A stretch of DNA of 64,000 nt from Turnera subulata (Eukaryota > Streptophyta > Magnoliopsida > Malpighiales > Passifloraceae), in the NCBI GenBank assembly GCA_028386065.3, contig JAKUCV010001077.1, positions 62,001-126,000 on the forward strand, written 5' to 3'. Each line of letters opens with the position of its first letter. Positions within the stretch are counted from its first letter, which is position 1. The notes under the pieces were generated by a model. The model searched no databases, had not been told where the DNA came from, and worked only from the letters and a program-made list of their open reading frames with translations. The position numbers and the translations under genes are program-made. Below are positions 44,945 to 58,380 of this stretch, in pieces.

Positions 44945-47030
44945 CATTTGCCATTGACTCATCATGCTTTTAAGGGTAACATGCCCCTGGTGTTAGTTCA
45001 ATCAAATCATGTGGGCATGCAGTGCCCCTTATTTCGACAAAGTTCATAGGGTACCATGCCCTATTACATGACCTATGCGAGAAATATCTTGGGGCATGAC
45101 CCATTCGAATGTTTAAAAATCATTTGTGACGATGGACTAAGATTTTGAATCTTTTAATGTATTCATGAAAAGAGTTTGTTTTTTGCAACTTGAATCTACC
45201 TTGCTCAAGGAATCCATGTTCTATCTCTAAGTGAATGCATGAAAATGCTTCTAAGATGGTGCATGCTTGGTGTTGATGCATGGGAATGACCCTTTTTGCT
45301 ACATGATATGATTGGTGGCAATGCAAATGCCCCTAGTTATCTTATAATGATGCGGATGCAAAAGCGAACAGACCTAGAATAATGGCATGCGAATGCAAAA
45401 GGGGAGTGCCCCTACTCATTGATGATGAATGTATCTTCTTTATGATTCATATGGATGCAAACAGGGATGCCCCTAGAATGATGCATGAATGCCATGAGAT
45501 TTTGCAAAACGATCGAGCCAAAGTAAGCTTTAAAGAGGTAAGTTCATTCCATCAAAAACAATGTCTTCATTCAAATATCATAAAAAGGTATCTTTATAAG
45601 AAATTCTCAAGCTTGACACACAGGATCTCCGAAAATCATGAATGCATTATTATTTCAATTCCGATAAGGACCCCATCGGTGGGAGTAACTCCATGGTAGA
45701 AGAAGACTTGATGATCCAAATAGTTTTGCCTAGGTCGCCCTTTCGGGTTTTCAACCTAGCAGGCTGTTTTTCTCATTTTTTCCATGTGCCTTAACTTTTA
45801 CGTAGACCGCCTTTTTAGGTTTTCAATCTAGCAGGCTTGTCCCTTTCTTTTCTTTTTGTGGGAGTAGCAACCATGAGCCTTTGGAGTGATGCAACATGAT
45901 GGGCTTGAGGAGGCAGGAGCCGTTTGAGCATGGTGCACTTGGTGAAAAATCAGAGGGAGTCGGGGGCCACTCAAGTAGAATGAATCAGGTGCAATACAAG
46001 ATGAAGTCGAGGACCACTTGAGCAAATTATATCTAGAGCAATCTCAGGAAAGCTAGGAGACAATACCGAACCGTAGAAGCTTCATGAACGTATCATGACC
46101 GTAGGATATTTGAAGATGGAGCAATCATTGACCACTCCTCAACTCGTGATTGCCTGGATTTGCAAAGGCGGCTTAGTCCCATTCTTCTTATGAAAGAGAT
46201 GATGATACTTTATAGAGTCCGAATAGACATGGCATTTGAATACCCTCGTGGCATATGTAACTTGAAATGCAAGCACAAACTCCATTCTTATCCATTGAAC
46301 CAACCTAAGAACCGATTAGACTGGGCCCGTTACGGGGTTGCCTACGTACCCGTGAATATGGCTTATGGGGTGTTTGGTTTTTTGTTTGAAGTCTTCATGG
46401 TGTTTAATGGAAGGCTAACGGTAATGAGTCCTTGGTAGAAGGTGTTTAAGGATGAATACTTGTCCTTTTTCTAAGGCTTGTGGTGGTTGGATATTAGTCT
46501 CGTCAATTAAGTTTGGCTAAATGGATTGACATGTGGAGATCACTTCCTCATTTATTTCCTCTTTTTTTTTTGAATTATCTTTTTCGAGGAAGGTGACCTT
46601 GGAATTGGTGAGTGTGATGTACTCAATAGATGCCGGATCTACTTTTGGGAATTATTCAACGAGACTATCATTCAGTATGAGTGTGTTGGTCGGATTGGGC
46701 AAGCATTTGAGTTGATCTGGTGATTTGGACAAGTATTCAGATGGGTTAGATAAGGATTATATTCAAGGGATCATGTCTCTGTAGTTCGTTTTAGTGGTTC
46801 CCGGGTTGGGCCAATGGACTTTCATGAAGTTTTTCAAAATATATGCACACATAAATGAGGGAATATAGATTCCATTATTCTTGAAAAGATTGAAATACGT
46901 TTATTCAAATGCTAAAAGAAAAAGTGCGTCTAACATGATTAAAACATTACTTTATTGAACTTCAGACTCTAAAGGTGATAGCACAATTTTTCTCTCTTCT
47001 AGACCACGATCCTCGATTCTTCCATCGATT
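44945..47030 (-). mobile_element. Decayed non-coding region of the Ogre/Tat-like element
   Basis: The minus strand at 45740-45840 has two copies of GCCTGCTAGrTTGAAAACC. The same motif occurs on the + strand at 61200-61222, so this stretch and 61140-63200 are two copies of one repeat type in opposite orientation. The sequence is scattered with GGGGCATG-type words. 46310-46350 has a CCTACGTACCCG word like the one in the LTR near 49310. I see no convincing protease or RT; frames are short. Confidence 0.45.
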
Positions 47031-48177
47031 CTAATGCCTAGGCACAATTATCAACCCCTCGTCAATCAAATCTTGAATCTCTTGGCGCAAACGGGAGCAA
47101 TCATCAGTGTCATGTCCTTTGATTTGATGGAGTTCATAATACTGCGTTTGGTCCAACTTTGGATTCTCATTCGGCTTAGGCTCCAAAGGTTTCAACAATC
47201 CATCCTCTATGCACTTCTTGAACACTACCCCCATGGACACGGGCAATGGAGTGAACTCTCTCTTCGGTGGGGTGACGCGACGAGGAGCTTGTGCATCTAC
47301 ATTGTTGACTTCAATCGTCTTGTTATCGTTATACCTTTGAGGTGAGGCATGACTAGCTATCTTGACCCTTTCGGATGTTATGGCATCTTCTAGTTGGGTT
47401 CCGGCTCTAACAAGGGCCTTGAGATCGGCATAATAATTGCCCACCATGCGTTCATAATATGCCAGTTGTAAGTTCTTGATCACCATTTCGACTTGATCTT
47501 CATCGGATGGACGTTTCACAATGAGAGAAGCCTTGTTGCGCCATCTAGTAATAAAAGCGGAGAAGGTCTCTTGAGCTTAGCGGTTTCGAGGTCCTTCTTG
47601 GTGACATCAACCTCAATATTGTACTTGTATTGTTCAACAAACTCCTTGCAAATGTCTTCCTATTTGGAAACTCGATTATCATCCAAAGACATGAACCACT
47701 TCAAGGTTGCCCCTCCTAAGGACCGTTGAAACAATTGTGGCATCAATTCCGGTCCAATTCCCATAGGATAGAGAGTTCAGATATATATCTTCAAGTGGGT
47801 ATGTGGACAACCCGTGCCATCGAACATATCAAAATCCGGCATCTTGAACTTGTCGGGGAATCTTGCACTCGAAAATAAGGCCAAATGATCGAGATTGTAG
47901 TCATCCTCCTTCCGTTTTAGGTCCTTGAGCATCCCTTCAATCTTGTTGAGCTTATCATCCACAGTTGTGCTTGAACTTCCGGTGTCTGATCAATGACAAT
48001 TGGTTGCTTGTCACTGGCCTTGCTAGTGTCCCTCTTGGACGATTTGTAGACGGTTCCTTCATCACCCTTTGCTATCTTTAAAGCCTCGAGAAATTGAGCC
48101 TTGTTGACATCCTTCAAATTCTCCACTAACTCACCCATCACGGTAGAGTCATTGACTTGAATCTTCCCCTCAGTCAT
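47031..48177 (-). pseudogene. gag: gag of the Ogre/Tat-like element
   Basis: It starts at the ATG at 48175-48177 (MTEGKIQVNDSTVMGELVEN). After a frame break near 47960 it reads KFKMPDFDMFDGTGCPHTHL (about 47800-47860), the conserved start of the Ogre/Tat capsid domain. After further breaks (stop near 47577), 47031-47519 carries RPSDEDQVEMVIKNLQLAYY and the Cys/His end YYELHQIKGHDTDDCSRLRQ. EIQDLIDEGLIIVPRH and a stop follow. The gag order (N-terminus, capsid, C-x-H-x-C end) is complete but in at least three frames. Product: particle shell and RNA packaging; inactive. Confidence 0.85.
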
Positions 48178-48903
48178 GGTGTCCTAGGGAATGTAATTTC
48201 CAAATGATCATGTTCATGATAATCGAAAATCCTAAGTGGAAGCTTGGTTTTGATTTTGTGAAAACAGGGTGAAAAGTGTGACAAAGAGTTATGATGGAAC
48301 AAACCCAGAAAACAATTTTTGTTTCAAAATCTTCCAATTTTTTTGAATTTTTTTTTTATTTTTTTGAACTTTTGAATTTTTTGGGAAATAAATAAATAAC
48401 AGAAATTTTTTTTCTGAAAAACTACTTTTGCTCGAAAATTTTTATGAAAACATGCAATGTGATATAATGTTAATGATGTTTAGTGCATGCAAACATGGAT
48501 TCTCAAAGCAAACAAGACATACAAACATTCACATAGCATAGGCATTGCAACAACAATAGTCCCTCATCAAGGTTTCAGCATAATACAGTTTGTATGCATA
48601 GTATGCTAGGGTATGCAGGTTGGTTGGGGGCTAAGAAACAGTGGCTAAGGAATAGTTTGGCCTATCCCACATGTGACACAAAGAAGTTGTGTGGGGTTCC
48701 GGGCCTATTATCCCAATCATTGCTCGCGGCGGGCAACAGACAAATCTCAAGCCATATCACCACAAAAGATGGCCAAGGATTCGACTCATTCCCTTAAGGT
48801 AGAGGTTTAAACACACAAAAGAATGAATGCAAACATGCATTTGACAAGACAAGAGACACAAAACTCAAGCGAAAATTGAACACTATTTCTTAAAACCACT
48901 AGA
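48178..48903 (-). other. 5' untranslated leader of the Ogre/Tat-like element
   Basis: It lies between PBS and gag. 48330-48420 is T-rich (poly-T with GAATTTTT words). No gene seen. Confidence 0.6.
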
Positions 48904-48921
48904 TCCCCAACGGAGTCGCCA
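48904..48921 (-). other. Primer binding site of the Ogre/Tat-like element
   Basis: The minus strand reads TGGCGACTCCGTTGGGGA, 2 bp inside the LTR end. Its complement on the + strand ends GTCGCCA, exactly like a tRNA 3' end with CCA. This PBS is known from Ogre/Tat elements and is usually assigned to tRNA-Arg. Confidence 0.75.
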
Positions 48922-49872
48922 GCTGTGAGAACCCGGACCGAATGTCCCTTCGACCTTCTGACCTTATGATCAATGGAGTTGCAACCCAAGTTTTATTAGC
49001 GTGGAAAAACTCAGGAAAACCCAAAGATAACTCCTTATGCCCACAAAAGCAACAGATTTGCTAACCAAAGACGCCGGACTCGGGGGTTCATCATAGATGG
49101 GAAGGTATGAGGCAGCCATCCATGTTTGGGCAAAATAGTATTCAATTTAAGCATTAAAAGTGTCTCGTGCATGTGTGCATGTGTGTAAACCAGATTTCCA
49201 ACAAGTAATGATCATCAAAATCAACTTGCATACACATAAAATTAAAAAAACAAAAGAGAAAAGAAAGAGTTAAAACATAATTTGGCTTGCGTCTCCACCA
49301 CTAGAGACATCCTACGTACCCCAGCAACCGGGTTCAAAGCTCACATAGTTCTTAGGTCTAAAACAAACACTCAAGCAAACATGTCAGCATTGAATCAGCA
49401 GCAAGCAAATCGATTTAGGATTGAGAAATGTTTAGAACACTTACCATGAGTTTTGGACAGAAACTATGTGTCAAATTTCAGCCGATTTTAAGCGCACCAA
49501 ACAATCAATTCAACCTCCAAGCTCAACAGCAAAGATGTATTTCTTTGTCTTATCTTCAAATAGAGTCTAATAACGCAGCAATTCGACTTTTAGAACTCGA
49601 GATATGATTTAATTACTGAGACTGCGCACTACAGGAGCTTATACGCTAGTTCTTCACGTTCTTGAGTCCGAGATTGTGATTGATTGTTCCTAAGCTCTTG
49701 AATTCGACTTCTTCTCTGAAAAGAATAATAATAAAACACCACTAGAGCAATACCACGTAAGATTTGAGCAAGAAAAGCAATTAGAATTGAATAATATAAT
49801 TGAAAGAGTTTTCCCAAGCTAAGGCGCTTTATAAAGAGAATTACCGACCCCCAAAGTGTGTTTAGATGGTTC

Positions 49873-49880
49873 TATTTATA
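49873..49880 (-). promoter_or_regulatory. TATA box in the Ogre/Tat-like LTR
   Basis: The minus strand reads CAATATAAATAGAACC. The inserted element begins about 105 bp upstream of this box and separates it from most of U3. Confidence 0.6.
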
Positions 49881-49979
49881 TTGTTCAGGGCCTAAAGGAT
49901 CGTGGTTTTGATCCTAGGGTCGGGATTAAACCCCTAGATCCAATGGTTGAGAGTTAAGATCGAAAAAGAGGCAAAAAAC

Positions 49980-49984
49980 TGGAA
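49980..49984. repeat. Target-site duplication, left copy
   Basis: TGGAA here pairs with TAGAA at 58376-58380 (4 of 5 identical) around the element at 49985-58375. Confidence 0.65.
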
Positions 49985-52900
49985 CGAAACGCCCGTGTCC
50001 CAATTTAGTAATATAAAATAGAATTTAATTATAAAATGACTAAATTGCCCCATATCATTCCCGGGACATGAAAATCATCAACTAAATGCCCGTATCCCAA
50101 ATAACCCATTAAATTAATTACAACATAAGAAGTGACCAAAATGCCCTTCTACCCGGGATACGATATCAACAACATGATCAACATTTAATCAAATAATAAA
50201 TAATACAATGGAATCAAGTACGCAGCGGAAGACAAAAATGCATAGCAACAAGCATGGAATGTACCCTATGGATCAGACCCGAGGAGAAGAAAACACCGCC
50301 ACCTGCTGATATGCTCTTCTGATCATCGATCAGCTAACTTGGGTAAAAACTGTGAGGGGGTGAGACCAACCACTGTCTCACCGCAAACAAATAAACCAAA
50401 GTAGACTAATACACATCAACCACAAATACACCGGTATCAAGCAGCAGCAACCACAATGCACAAACAAATCACAAAATCACCATCAGACTTTAAACCAACA
50501 CTTGTCTTTAATCATCTTATTATAGTTGTACTTTATCAATATTAGGATTGAATATTTTATTAGGGCCCTCTACTGTATGCGTCGAGCTCGGTTCCGTCTC
50601 ATGAGACAACCGGGGCATAAGCCCAATATAATCAGGGCAAGGCCCAATAGAATCAGTGAGAGAGAGAGAGACAGAGAGAAAGAGGGAGGTAGAAAGGGGG
50701 AGATAGAAAGAGGGAGGTAGAACCGGTCATCACAGACCCATATGCTAAATCGCATATACCATGTTATCCCGCATGCAATCCCGAGGGGTATCACTTCCCG
50801 CTCGAACCAACCGGTCAACAGCCCCACAGTAGAATTATTATAGTTCGTTATTCTCAATTATGCTTAAAAAGTTGTACCATACGTTATGATCAAACTGGGT
50901 TGTGTGGATTTAATTTCTTATTCTCAAGTCCGGGCCTTCAGCCCTCAAGTCACCACACGAACCACAAAGTCATAAAACATTTGTATTTCACAACTTAACT
51001 CATGCTCGACAGGCACTGTACATCTCACAGGCACACAATTCACATAGTCAAGTACACAACAGCAAAGATATCATCATCACGATACACCGTACAAACAACA
51101 ACATCAACACCACAGGTATACACGCATACAACATTCAATGCCAATCAAATATTATCACTTTATAAACAATGACAATTAACCGAGTATTGTAGGCAGTAAT
51201 GCATACAAGGGTTTATATGTCCTCACCTGGGCCATATTAACTGTCTCGGAAGCCGAAGCCTCGTTCCACCTTAACAATCCTATGTTCATAACATCCAATG
51301 AACATACAAGTCATATAAGACACTTATTCATGACAAATACCAAATGCATGCTAAAGATGAAATCTTGAACCTTCTAGCCCGTTTGTGTTCATTAACCGTG
51401 AATCCACTAATAAGTCGGGGTCTAAGCCCAAATATAATCCTCAAGCTCCATAATTTCATGTTTAACTTAAATCCATATTATAATTGATTGGCCTACAACC
51501 CATTTTAATTTAATTACCATTTATTGGGCCTAAGCCCATTCCATATCCATAATAGTCTTCGGGCCTAAAGCCCATATATACATAACTTGACATTAATTGG
51601 GCCTGGGCCAGACCTGTTCTCAATAATCGTGTTAGACCAACTCCCGAGCCCAATCTTTCCGGCCTAACACTACCATGCGCGTCGGATGAATTCTGGTCTC
51701 ACGCACTCACCACTTCACACACTCGGTTTACACTAAGTATCCTTTTTCATTTTAATACATCAATGCATTTACAGTACACAATGAGTACAAAACCAAATTC
51801 TGACATCACCAGGAATTTACCAATTAACACCGACTCGCCGGAACATTTCCTCCGCCTGCAGGAACACTACTCTACCACCGGAATAGTAAACCGTTCGCCG
51901 GATTTCGGCCAAGCTTCGCTGGAATTTCACAACAAATCCCAGAAACATTTCCCTAACAAACTGTCAAACACCAAAATCAGCCACACGACATCCAACTCCA
52001 CAAATCCATGTCTACAGAACAACATAACCTAAGACAAAGACCAATTAAAACACGGAGACACCAACCGAAAGAAGCAAACTAACACTGTTAGCACCTCGAG
52101 TCTCGGATCCGTCAGTAAAACCCCGAACCCAGCACCCCTATATGCCTTATCCACTGCCCCGAGCACCAACAACTGCTGCCCGACCAAGTCCGGCCAATAA
52201 CTTGCGAAACCACCACCGTCGGCAACACAGCAACAAGGCCACCAAAACCCACCTTCCGACCCAAGCCTCGCCAAACACACTCAATCCGCCGCCAAAATCC
52301 AACCACACAAACAAAACCCAAACTGGTTAGTACAACAAAAAAACCCCGATTGGATAGGAAAAACAAAGAGGAAGGGAAAAAAAGGGGAACAGCGGGCGAT
52401 GCTTACCACGGTGGCAGACACTCGAGCCAGGCCTCCATGCTTCGGCGTACGTTAGCAGATCGAGGTGAGGGCTCGGCCTTTCGTCACAGACCCCCTACAG
52501 GCATTGGGCGGCGGAGGAGATTCAAATGGCGGCTGCGGTGCGAGGAGGAGGAGAGGCAGCGACGGCCCCTCTTTGCGACCCAGACCACGCACGAGTTGAG
52601 ACCCTCCCGTGCATTGCAGCAACGACATGACCCAAACGACGACGGCGTGTACTAGAGTGACGGCGGCCCGAAGGAAGGAATGGAGAAGAAGAGGAAGTGA
52701 GAAGGGAGGATTGGTGGCAGCGGTTGATTCCAAAAAGAGAAGAGAAAGGAGAAAAGAAAATGGGTGAGTGGCAGCCAAAAGTCGAAAAAGAAGGGAAGTG
52801 GGAGAGAAAAAGAAAGAAAGACGAGGGATGTTAGGGTTTTGGCCAGCCAAGACCAAAACGACGTCGTTTTTGTCTTGGGCGCGGTCAAATCCATTCCCCA

Positions 52901-53204
52901 AGTCAACGCGACCAAAGCTCACTTCCCCTTTGTGTTTTATACTTCGTCACACCCAAAACTACGTAGTTTTAGTAAAAACTACTATACACTCCGTGTTACA
53001 CCCCGAAACTCCAATTATTCTCAAAGAAACCAACCAAGGATTAATTCCAAAAGTAAAATAACATTCCAAGGAAAATAAATTAATAAAAAAATAATTTTCT
53101 TGACTAAAAACACCTGGAAATTCCATAAGGGTAAAATTGGAAATAAAATTTTAAAAATTCCTAAAATCCGCAAAAATTAAATACCGAAAATCCGGGGCGT
53201 TACA
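49985..53204 (-). mobile_element. LTR D of an inserted pol-less Tekay-like element (about 3.22 kb)
   Basis: In + coordinates it starts CGAAACGCCCGTGTCCC (T to C at the first base) and ends GGGGCGTTACA. It is very similar to LTR E (55142-58375) throughout. It is the same family as LTRs A-C and the LTR at 1496, with an extra ~110 bp at the start. Palindrome at 52856-52869, telo-box at 52831-52840, (GA)n at about 50656-50675. Confidence 0.88.
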
Positions 53205-55141
53205 GTTCTACCACACTTAACAAAATTTCGTCCTCGAAATTTGCAGAATAAGTCAAGCAGCCAAGTGCTTAACTGACACAAACAAGTGTCACCCGGTTTC
53301 AAAATACCGTTGGCCAAAACTACCAAGTAGAACCATCATGTCCATCAATCACATTTCCAAGCAAGAACTCCAATGTACCAAATCAGTCATTGCCTTTAGT
53401 CCAACATGATTAATAAAGCATAAGATCAAAACAGTAACCCAATAGTTCTATCTAACCGTGACCAACATAAATAATAACAGAATCTGAAATCCGTTTCATT
53501 ATCATCATTGATACTTCCCTCAAGCAAATATACCCAAAACTTTTGCTCTGTTAAGCGTACCCTCAGGTATTAAAACTCAAAAAATGTAACTAAACAACAA
53601 GATCATCATTCGTATTTCGAAAACCTCAGGACCAAAAATCCATAATCGATTTCACGCTTCAAACCTCAAAGCATTTCCTTTATCACACACCAATTCAGCC
53701 AAAAATTGTACAATTCTCGGAACATACCCTAGGCACTAGAACCTGATCATTATCGAAGTATCATGTTTATGATTCTATACCCTAGATTCCTCAAGACCCA
53801 AACATCCTTTCATAACTCATACTTATAAATCTATCGCCCAAGCCACACTTAACATGAATACCAAAGTTTTTTTGATAAAGAACTTAAAACATCACTGTAT
53901 CTCTCACCACACAACTAGCTGACTAGCAACAAATTCACAATTCCCGAGATCACCTGTTTCATTATCATCATTGATACTTCCCTCAAGCAAATATACCCAA
54001 AACTTTTGCTCTGTTAAGCATACCCTCAGGTATTAAAACTCAAAAAATGTAACTAAACAACAAGATCATCATTCGTATTTCGAAAACCTCAGGACCAAAA
54101 ATCCATAATCCATTTCACGCTTCAAACCTCAAAGCATTTCCTTTATCACACACCAATTCAGCCAAAAATTGTACAATTCTCGGAACATACCCTAGGCACT
54201 AGAACCTGATCATTATCGAAGTATCACGTTTATGATTCTATACCCTAGAATCCTCAAGACCCAAACATCCTTTCATAACTCATACTTATAAATCTATCGC
54301 CCAAGCCACACTTAACATGAATACCAAAGTTTTTTTGATAAAGAACTTAAAACATCACTGTATCTCTCACCACACAACTAGCTGACTAGCAACAAATTCA
54401 CAATTCCCGAGATCACCTAAAAAATCAAACCTCAGCTTAAAATATAATTCTGGCATCCCCATCCAGTACACGAGCTATAACCTCAACAAAAATTCGTGAC
54501 CGAAACTTTATTTGTCACAATCACCTTTAATATCTCAAATCTCAACAAATTTAAGTACCTCACAGATCATTAAAAGGTATTTCCCCAAATACACCATTAG
54601 ATCAACCTCAAATTAATTCAAGAAATCATCTCGAACTTCGAACAAGACTTAATCCATAAAAAAAAATAATTTCCCAAGTACATTCAAAACCTCAAACTCA
54701 AATAGTCAGACTACAAATATCATGATCACCAAGATCACAAGAATCATATCCACAAGAATCACATCAAATCATCTCTCAACAGATGTATCATCCAAAAGCA
54801 AAACCGATGGTTCTTACTTGTTTTGGCCAGTTCCACACAGACAAGAAACACCAGCAAAGAGTCAAGAGTCTACACCGACTCTGACAAAATAGTGGATATC
54901 CCACAAAACAAACTTTGCTACAGCCTAAGCTGTAAAGGCAAGCATACCATTTCAATGACAATACCGGGTCGCTCCGACCCTCAGCAGGTGCGTGTCCTCC
55001 ACCGGATCCATAGTACGACTCACTCTATGAATGCATATGACAAATGCAACAACCGACTTAAAAAGGAGCAGACTTATGCATAGAAGATCACAAAACATAT
55101 TAGAACATCCCCAAGGATCTACAGCCTGCTCCGCTACCAAC
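53205..55141 (-). mobile_element. Internal region of the inserted element, no coding capacity (about 1.94 kb)
   Basis: The 3' side starts with minus-strand AATTTCGAGGACGAAATTTT, as in the pol-bearing relative. The 5' side ends in a PBS-like TTGGTAGCGGAGCAGGCTG (55122-55140). It has no gag or pol. A 463-bp tandem duplication enlarges it relative to the two internal regions of the array. Confidence 0.8.
53493..54418 (-). repeat. 463-bp tandem duplication in the internal region
   Basis: Units 53493-53955 and 53956-54418 are almost identical. Both start GTTTCATTATCATCATTGAT and end CCCGAGATCACC. The two relatives at 31662 and 36386 have one copy. Confidence 0.9.
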
Positions 55142-58100
55142 TGAAACGCCCGTGTCCCAGTTTATTAATATAAAATAGAATTTAAATATAAAATGACAAA
55201 ATTGCCCCTTATCATTCCCGGGACACGAAAATCATCAACTAAACGCCCGTATACAAATAACCCATTAAATTAATTACAACATGAGAAGTGACCAAAATGC
55301 CCTTCTACCCGGGATACGATATCAACAACATGATCAATATTTAATCAAATAATAAATAATACAATGGAATCAAGTACGCAGCGGAAGGCAAAAATACATA
55401 GCAACATGCATGCAATGAACCCTATGGATCCGACCCGAGGAGAGGAAAACACCGCCACCTGCTGATACGCTCTTCTGATCATCGATCAGCTAACCTGTGT
55501 AAAAACTGTGAGGGGGTGAGACCAACCACTGTCTCACTGCAAACAAATAAACCAAGTATACTAATACAAATCAACCACAAATACACCAGCATCAAGCAGC
55601 AGCAACCACAATGCACAAACAAATCACAAAATCACCATCAGACTTTAAACCTACACTTGTCTTTAATCATCTTATTATAGTTATACTTTATCATTATTAG
55701 GATTGAATATTTTATTAGGGCCCTCTAATATGTGCGTCGAGCTCGGTCCCGTCTCATGAGACAACCAGGGCATAAGCCCAATATAATCAGGGCAAGGCCC
55801 AATAGAATCAGTGAGAGAGAGAGAGACAGAGAGAAAGAGGGAGGTAGAAAGGGAGAGATAGAAAGACGGAGGTAGAACCGGTCATCACAGACCCATATGC
55901 TAAATCGCATATACCATGCTATCCCGCATGCAATCCCGAGGGGTATCACTTCCCGCTCGAACCAACAGGTCAACAGCCCCACAGTAGAATTATTATAGTT
56001 CGTTATTCTCAATTATGCTTAAAGAGTTGTGCCATACGTTATGATCAAACTGGGTTGTGTGGATTTAATATCTTATTCTCAGGTCCGGGCCTTCAGCCCC
56101 CAACACGAACCACAAAGTCATATAACATTTATATTTCATAACTTAACTCATGCTCGACAGGCACTGTACATCTCACAGGCACACAATTCACACAGTCAAG
56201 TACACAACAACAAAGATATCATCATCACGATTCACCGTACAAACAACAACATCAACACCACAGGTATACACACATACAACATTCAATGCCAAGCAAATAT
56301 TATCACTTTATAAACTATGACTATTAACCGAGTATTGTAGGCAGTAATGCATACAAGGGTTTATATGTCCTCACCTGGGCCATATTAACTGTCTCGGAAG
56401 CCGAAGCCTCATTCCACCTTAACATTCCTATGTTCATAACATCCTACGAACTTTCAAGTCATATAAGACACTTATTCATGACAAATACCAAATGCATGCT
56501 AAAGATGAAATCTTGAGCCTTCTAGCCCGTTTGTGTTCACTAACCGTGAATCCACTAATAAGTAGGGGTCTAAGCCCAAATATAATCCTCAAGCTCCATA
56601 ATTTCATGTTTAACTTAAATCCATATTATAATTGATTGGCCTACAACCCATCTTAATTTAATTACCATTTTTTGGGCCTAAGCCCATTCCATATCCATGA
56701 TATTCTTCGGGCCTAAAGCCCATATATACATAACAAGACATTAATTGGGCTTGGGCCAATCCCGTTCTCAATAATCATGTTAGACCAACTCTTGAGCCCA
56801 ATCTTTCCGGCCTAACGCTACCATGCGCGTCAGATGAATTCCGGTCTCGCGCACTCACCACTTGACACACTCGGTTTACACTAAGTATCCTTTTTCATTT
56901 TAATACATCAATGCATTTACCGTACACGATGAGTACAAAACCAAATTATGACATCACCAGGAATTTACCAATTAACACCGACTCTCCAGAACATTGCCTC
57001 CGCCTGCAGGAACACTACTCCGCCGCCGGAACAGTAAACCATTCGCCGGATTCCGGCCAAGCTTCGCTTGAATTTCACAACAAATCAAAGAAACATTTCC
57101 CTAACAAATTGTCAAACACCAAAATCAGCCACACGACATCCAACTCCACAAATCCATGTCTACAGAACAACATAACCCAAGAAAAAGAACAATTAAAACA
57201 CCGAGACACCTACCGGAAGAAGCAAATTAACACTGTTAGCACCTCGGGTCTCGGATCCGTCACCAAAACCACGAACCCAGCACCCCTATATGCCGTATCC
57301 ACTGCCTCGAGCACCAACAACTGCTGCCCGACCAAGTCCGGCCAATAACTTGAGAAACCACCACCTCCTCGACCACCATCAACCACCGTCGGCAACACAG
57401 CAACAAGGCCACCAAAACCCACCTTCCGACCCAAGCCTCGCCAAACACACTCAATCCGCCGCCAAATCCAACCATACAAACAAAACCCAATCGGGTTAGT
57501 ACAACACACAAACCCCGATTGGATAGGAAAAACAAAGAGGAAGGGAAAGAAAGAGGGAACAGCGGGCAATGCTTACCACGGTAGCAGACACTCGAGCCAG
57601 GCCTCCATGCTTCGGCGGACGTTAGCAGATCGAGGTGATGGCTCGGCCTTTCGTCACGGACCCCCTACAGGCATTGGGCGGCAGAGGAGATTCAAATGGC
57701 GGCTACGCTGCGAGGAGGAGGAGAGGCAGCGACGGCTCCTCTTTGCGACCCAGACCACGCACGGGTCGAGACCCTCCTGTGCATTGTAGCAACGACATGA
57801 CCCAAACGACGACGGCGTGTACTAGAGTGACAGCGGCCCGAACGATGGAATGGAGAAGAAGAGGAAGTGAGAAGGGAGGATTGGTGGCATCGGTTGATTC
57901 CAAAAAGAGAAGAGAAAGGAGAAAAGAAAATGGGTGAGTGGCAGTCAAAAACGAAAAAGAAAGGAAGTGGGAGAGAAAAAAGAAAGAAAGACGAGGGATG
58001 TTTGGGTTTTGGCCAGCCAAGACCAAAACGACGTCGTTTTGGTCTTCGGCGCGGTTAAATCCTTTCCCCAAGTCAGCGCGACCAAAGCTCACTCCCCCTT

Positions 58101-58375
58101 TGTGTTTAATACTTCGTCACACCCAAAACTACGTAGTTTTAGTAAAAACTACCATACACTCCGTGTTACACCCCGAAACTCCAATTATTCTCAAAGAAAC
58201 CGACCAATGATTATTTCCAAAAGTAAAATAACATTCCAAGGAAAATAAATTAATAAAAATAATAATTTTCTTGACTAAAAACACCCAGAAATTCCATAAG
58301 GGTAAAATTGGAAATAAAATTTTAAAAATTTCGAAAATCCACAAAAATTAAATACCGAAAATTCGGGGCGTTACA
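55142..58375 (-). mobile_element. LTR E of the inserted pol-less element (about 3.23 kb)
   Basis: It starts TGAAACGCCCGTGTCCC and ends TTCGGGGCGTTACA. It is the partner of LTR D. Palindrome at 58026-58039; telo-box decayed to TTTGGGTTTT at 58001-58010. It is followed by the TSD TAGAA. Confidence 0.88.
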
Positions 58376-58380
58376 TAGAA

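Larger units (their letters stand above)
48924..49984 (-). mobile_element. 5' LTR of the Ogre/Tat-like element, R/U5 side (split by an insertion)
   Basis: The LTR terminus next to the PBS reads GGGTTCTCACA on the minus strand. The rest continues at 58381-58931 after the 8.4 kb insertion, giving a total LTR of about 1.61 kb. A TATAAATA box is present at 49873-49880. CTACGTACCCC near 49310 is a word common in LTRs of this group. Confidence 0.75.

Noticed and set aside
52452..52922. A 156-codon minus-strand ORF in LTR D, with a relative in LTR E (57703-58092)
   Set aside because: Both copies lie in purine-rich LTR leader DNA and translate to Phe/Leu/Ser/Pro-rich sequence without domains. Lengths differ and stops vary among copies, so it behaves as LTR sequence and not as a gene.
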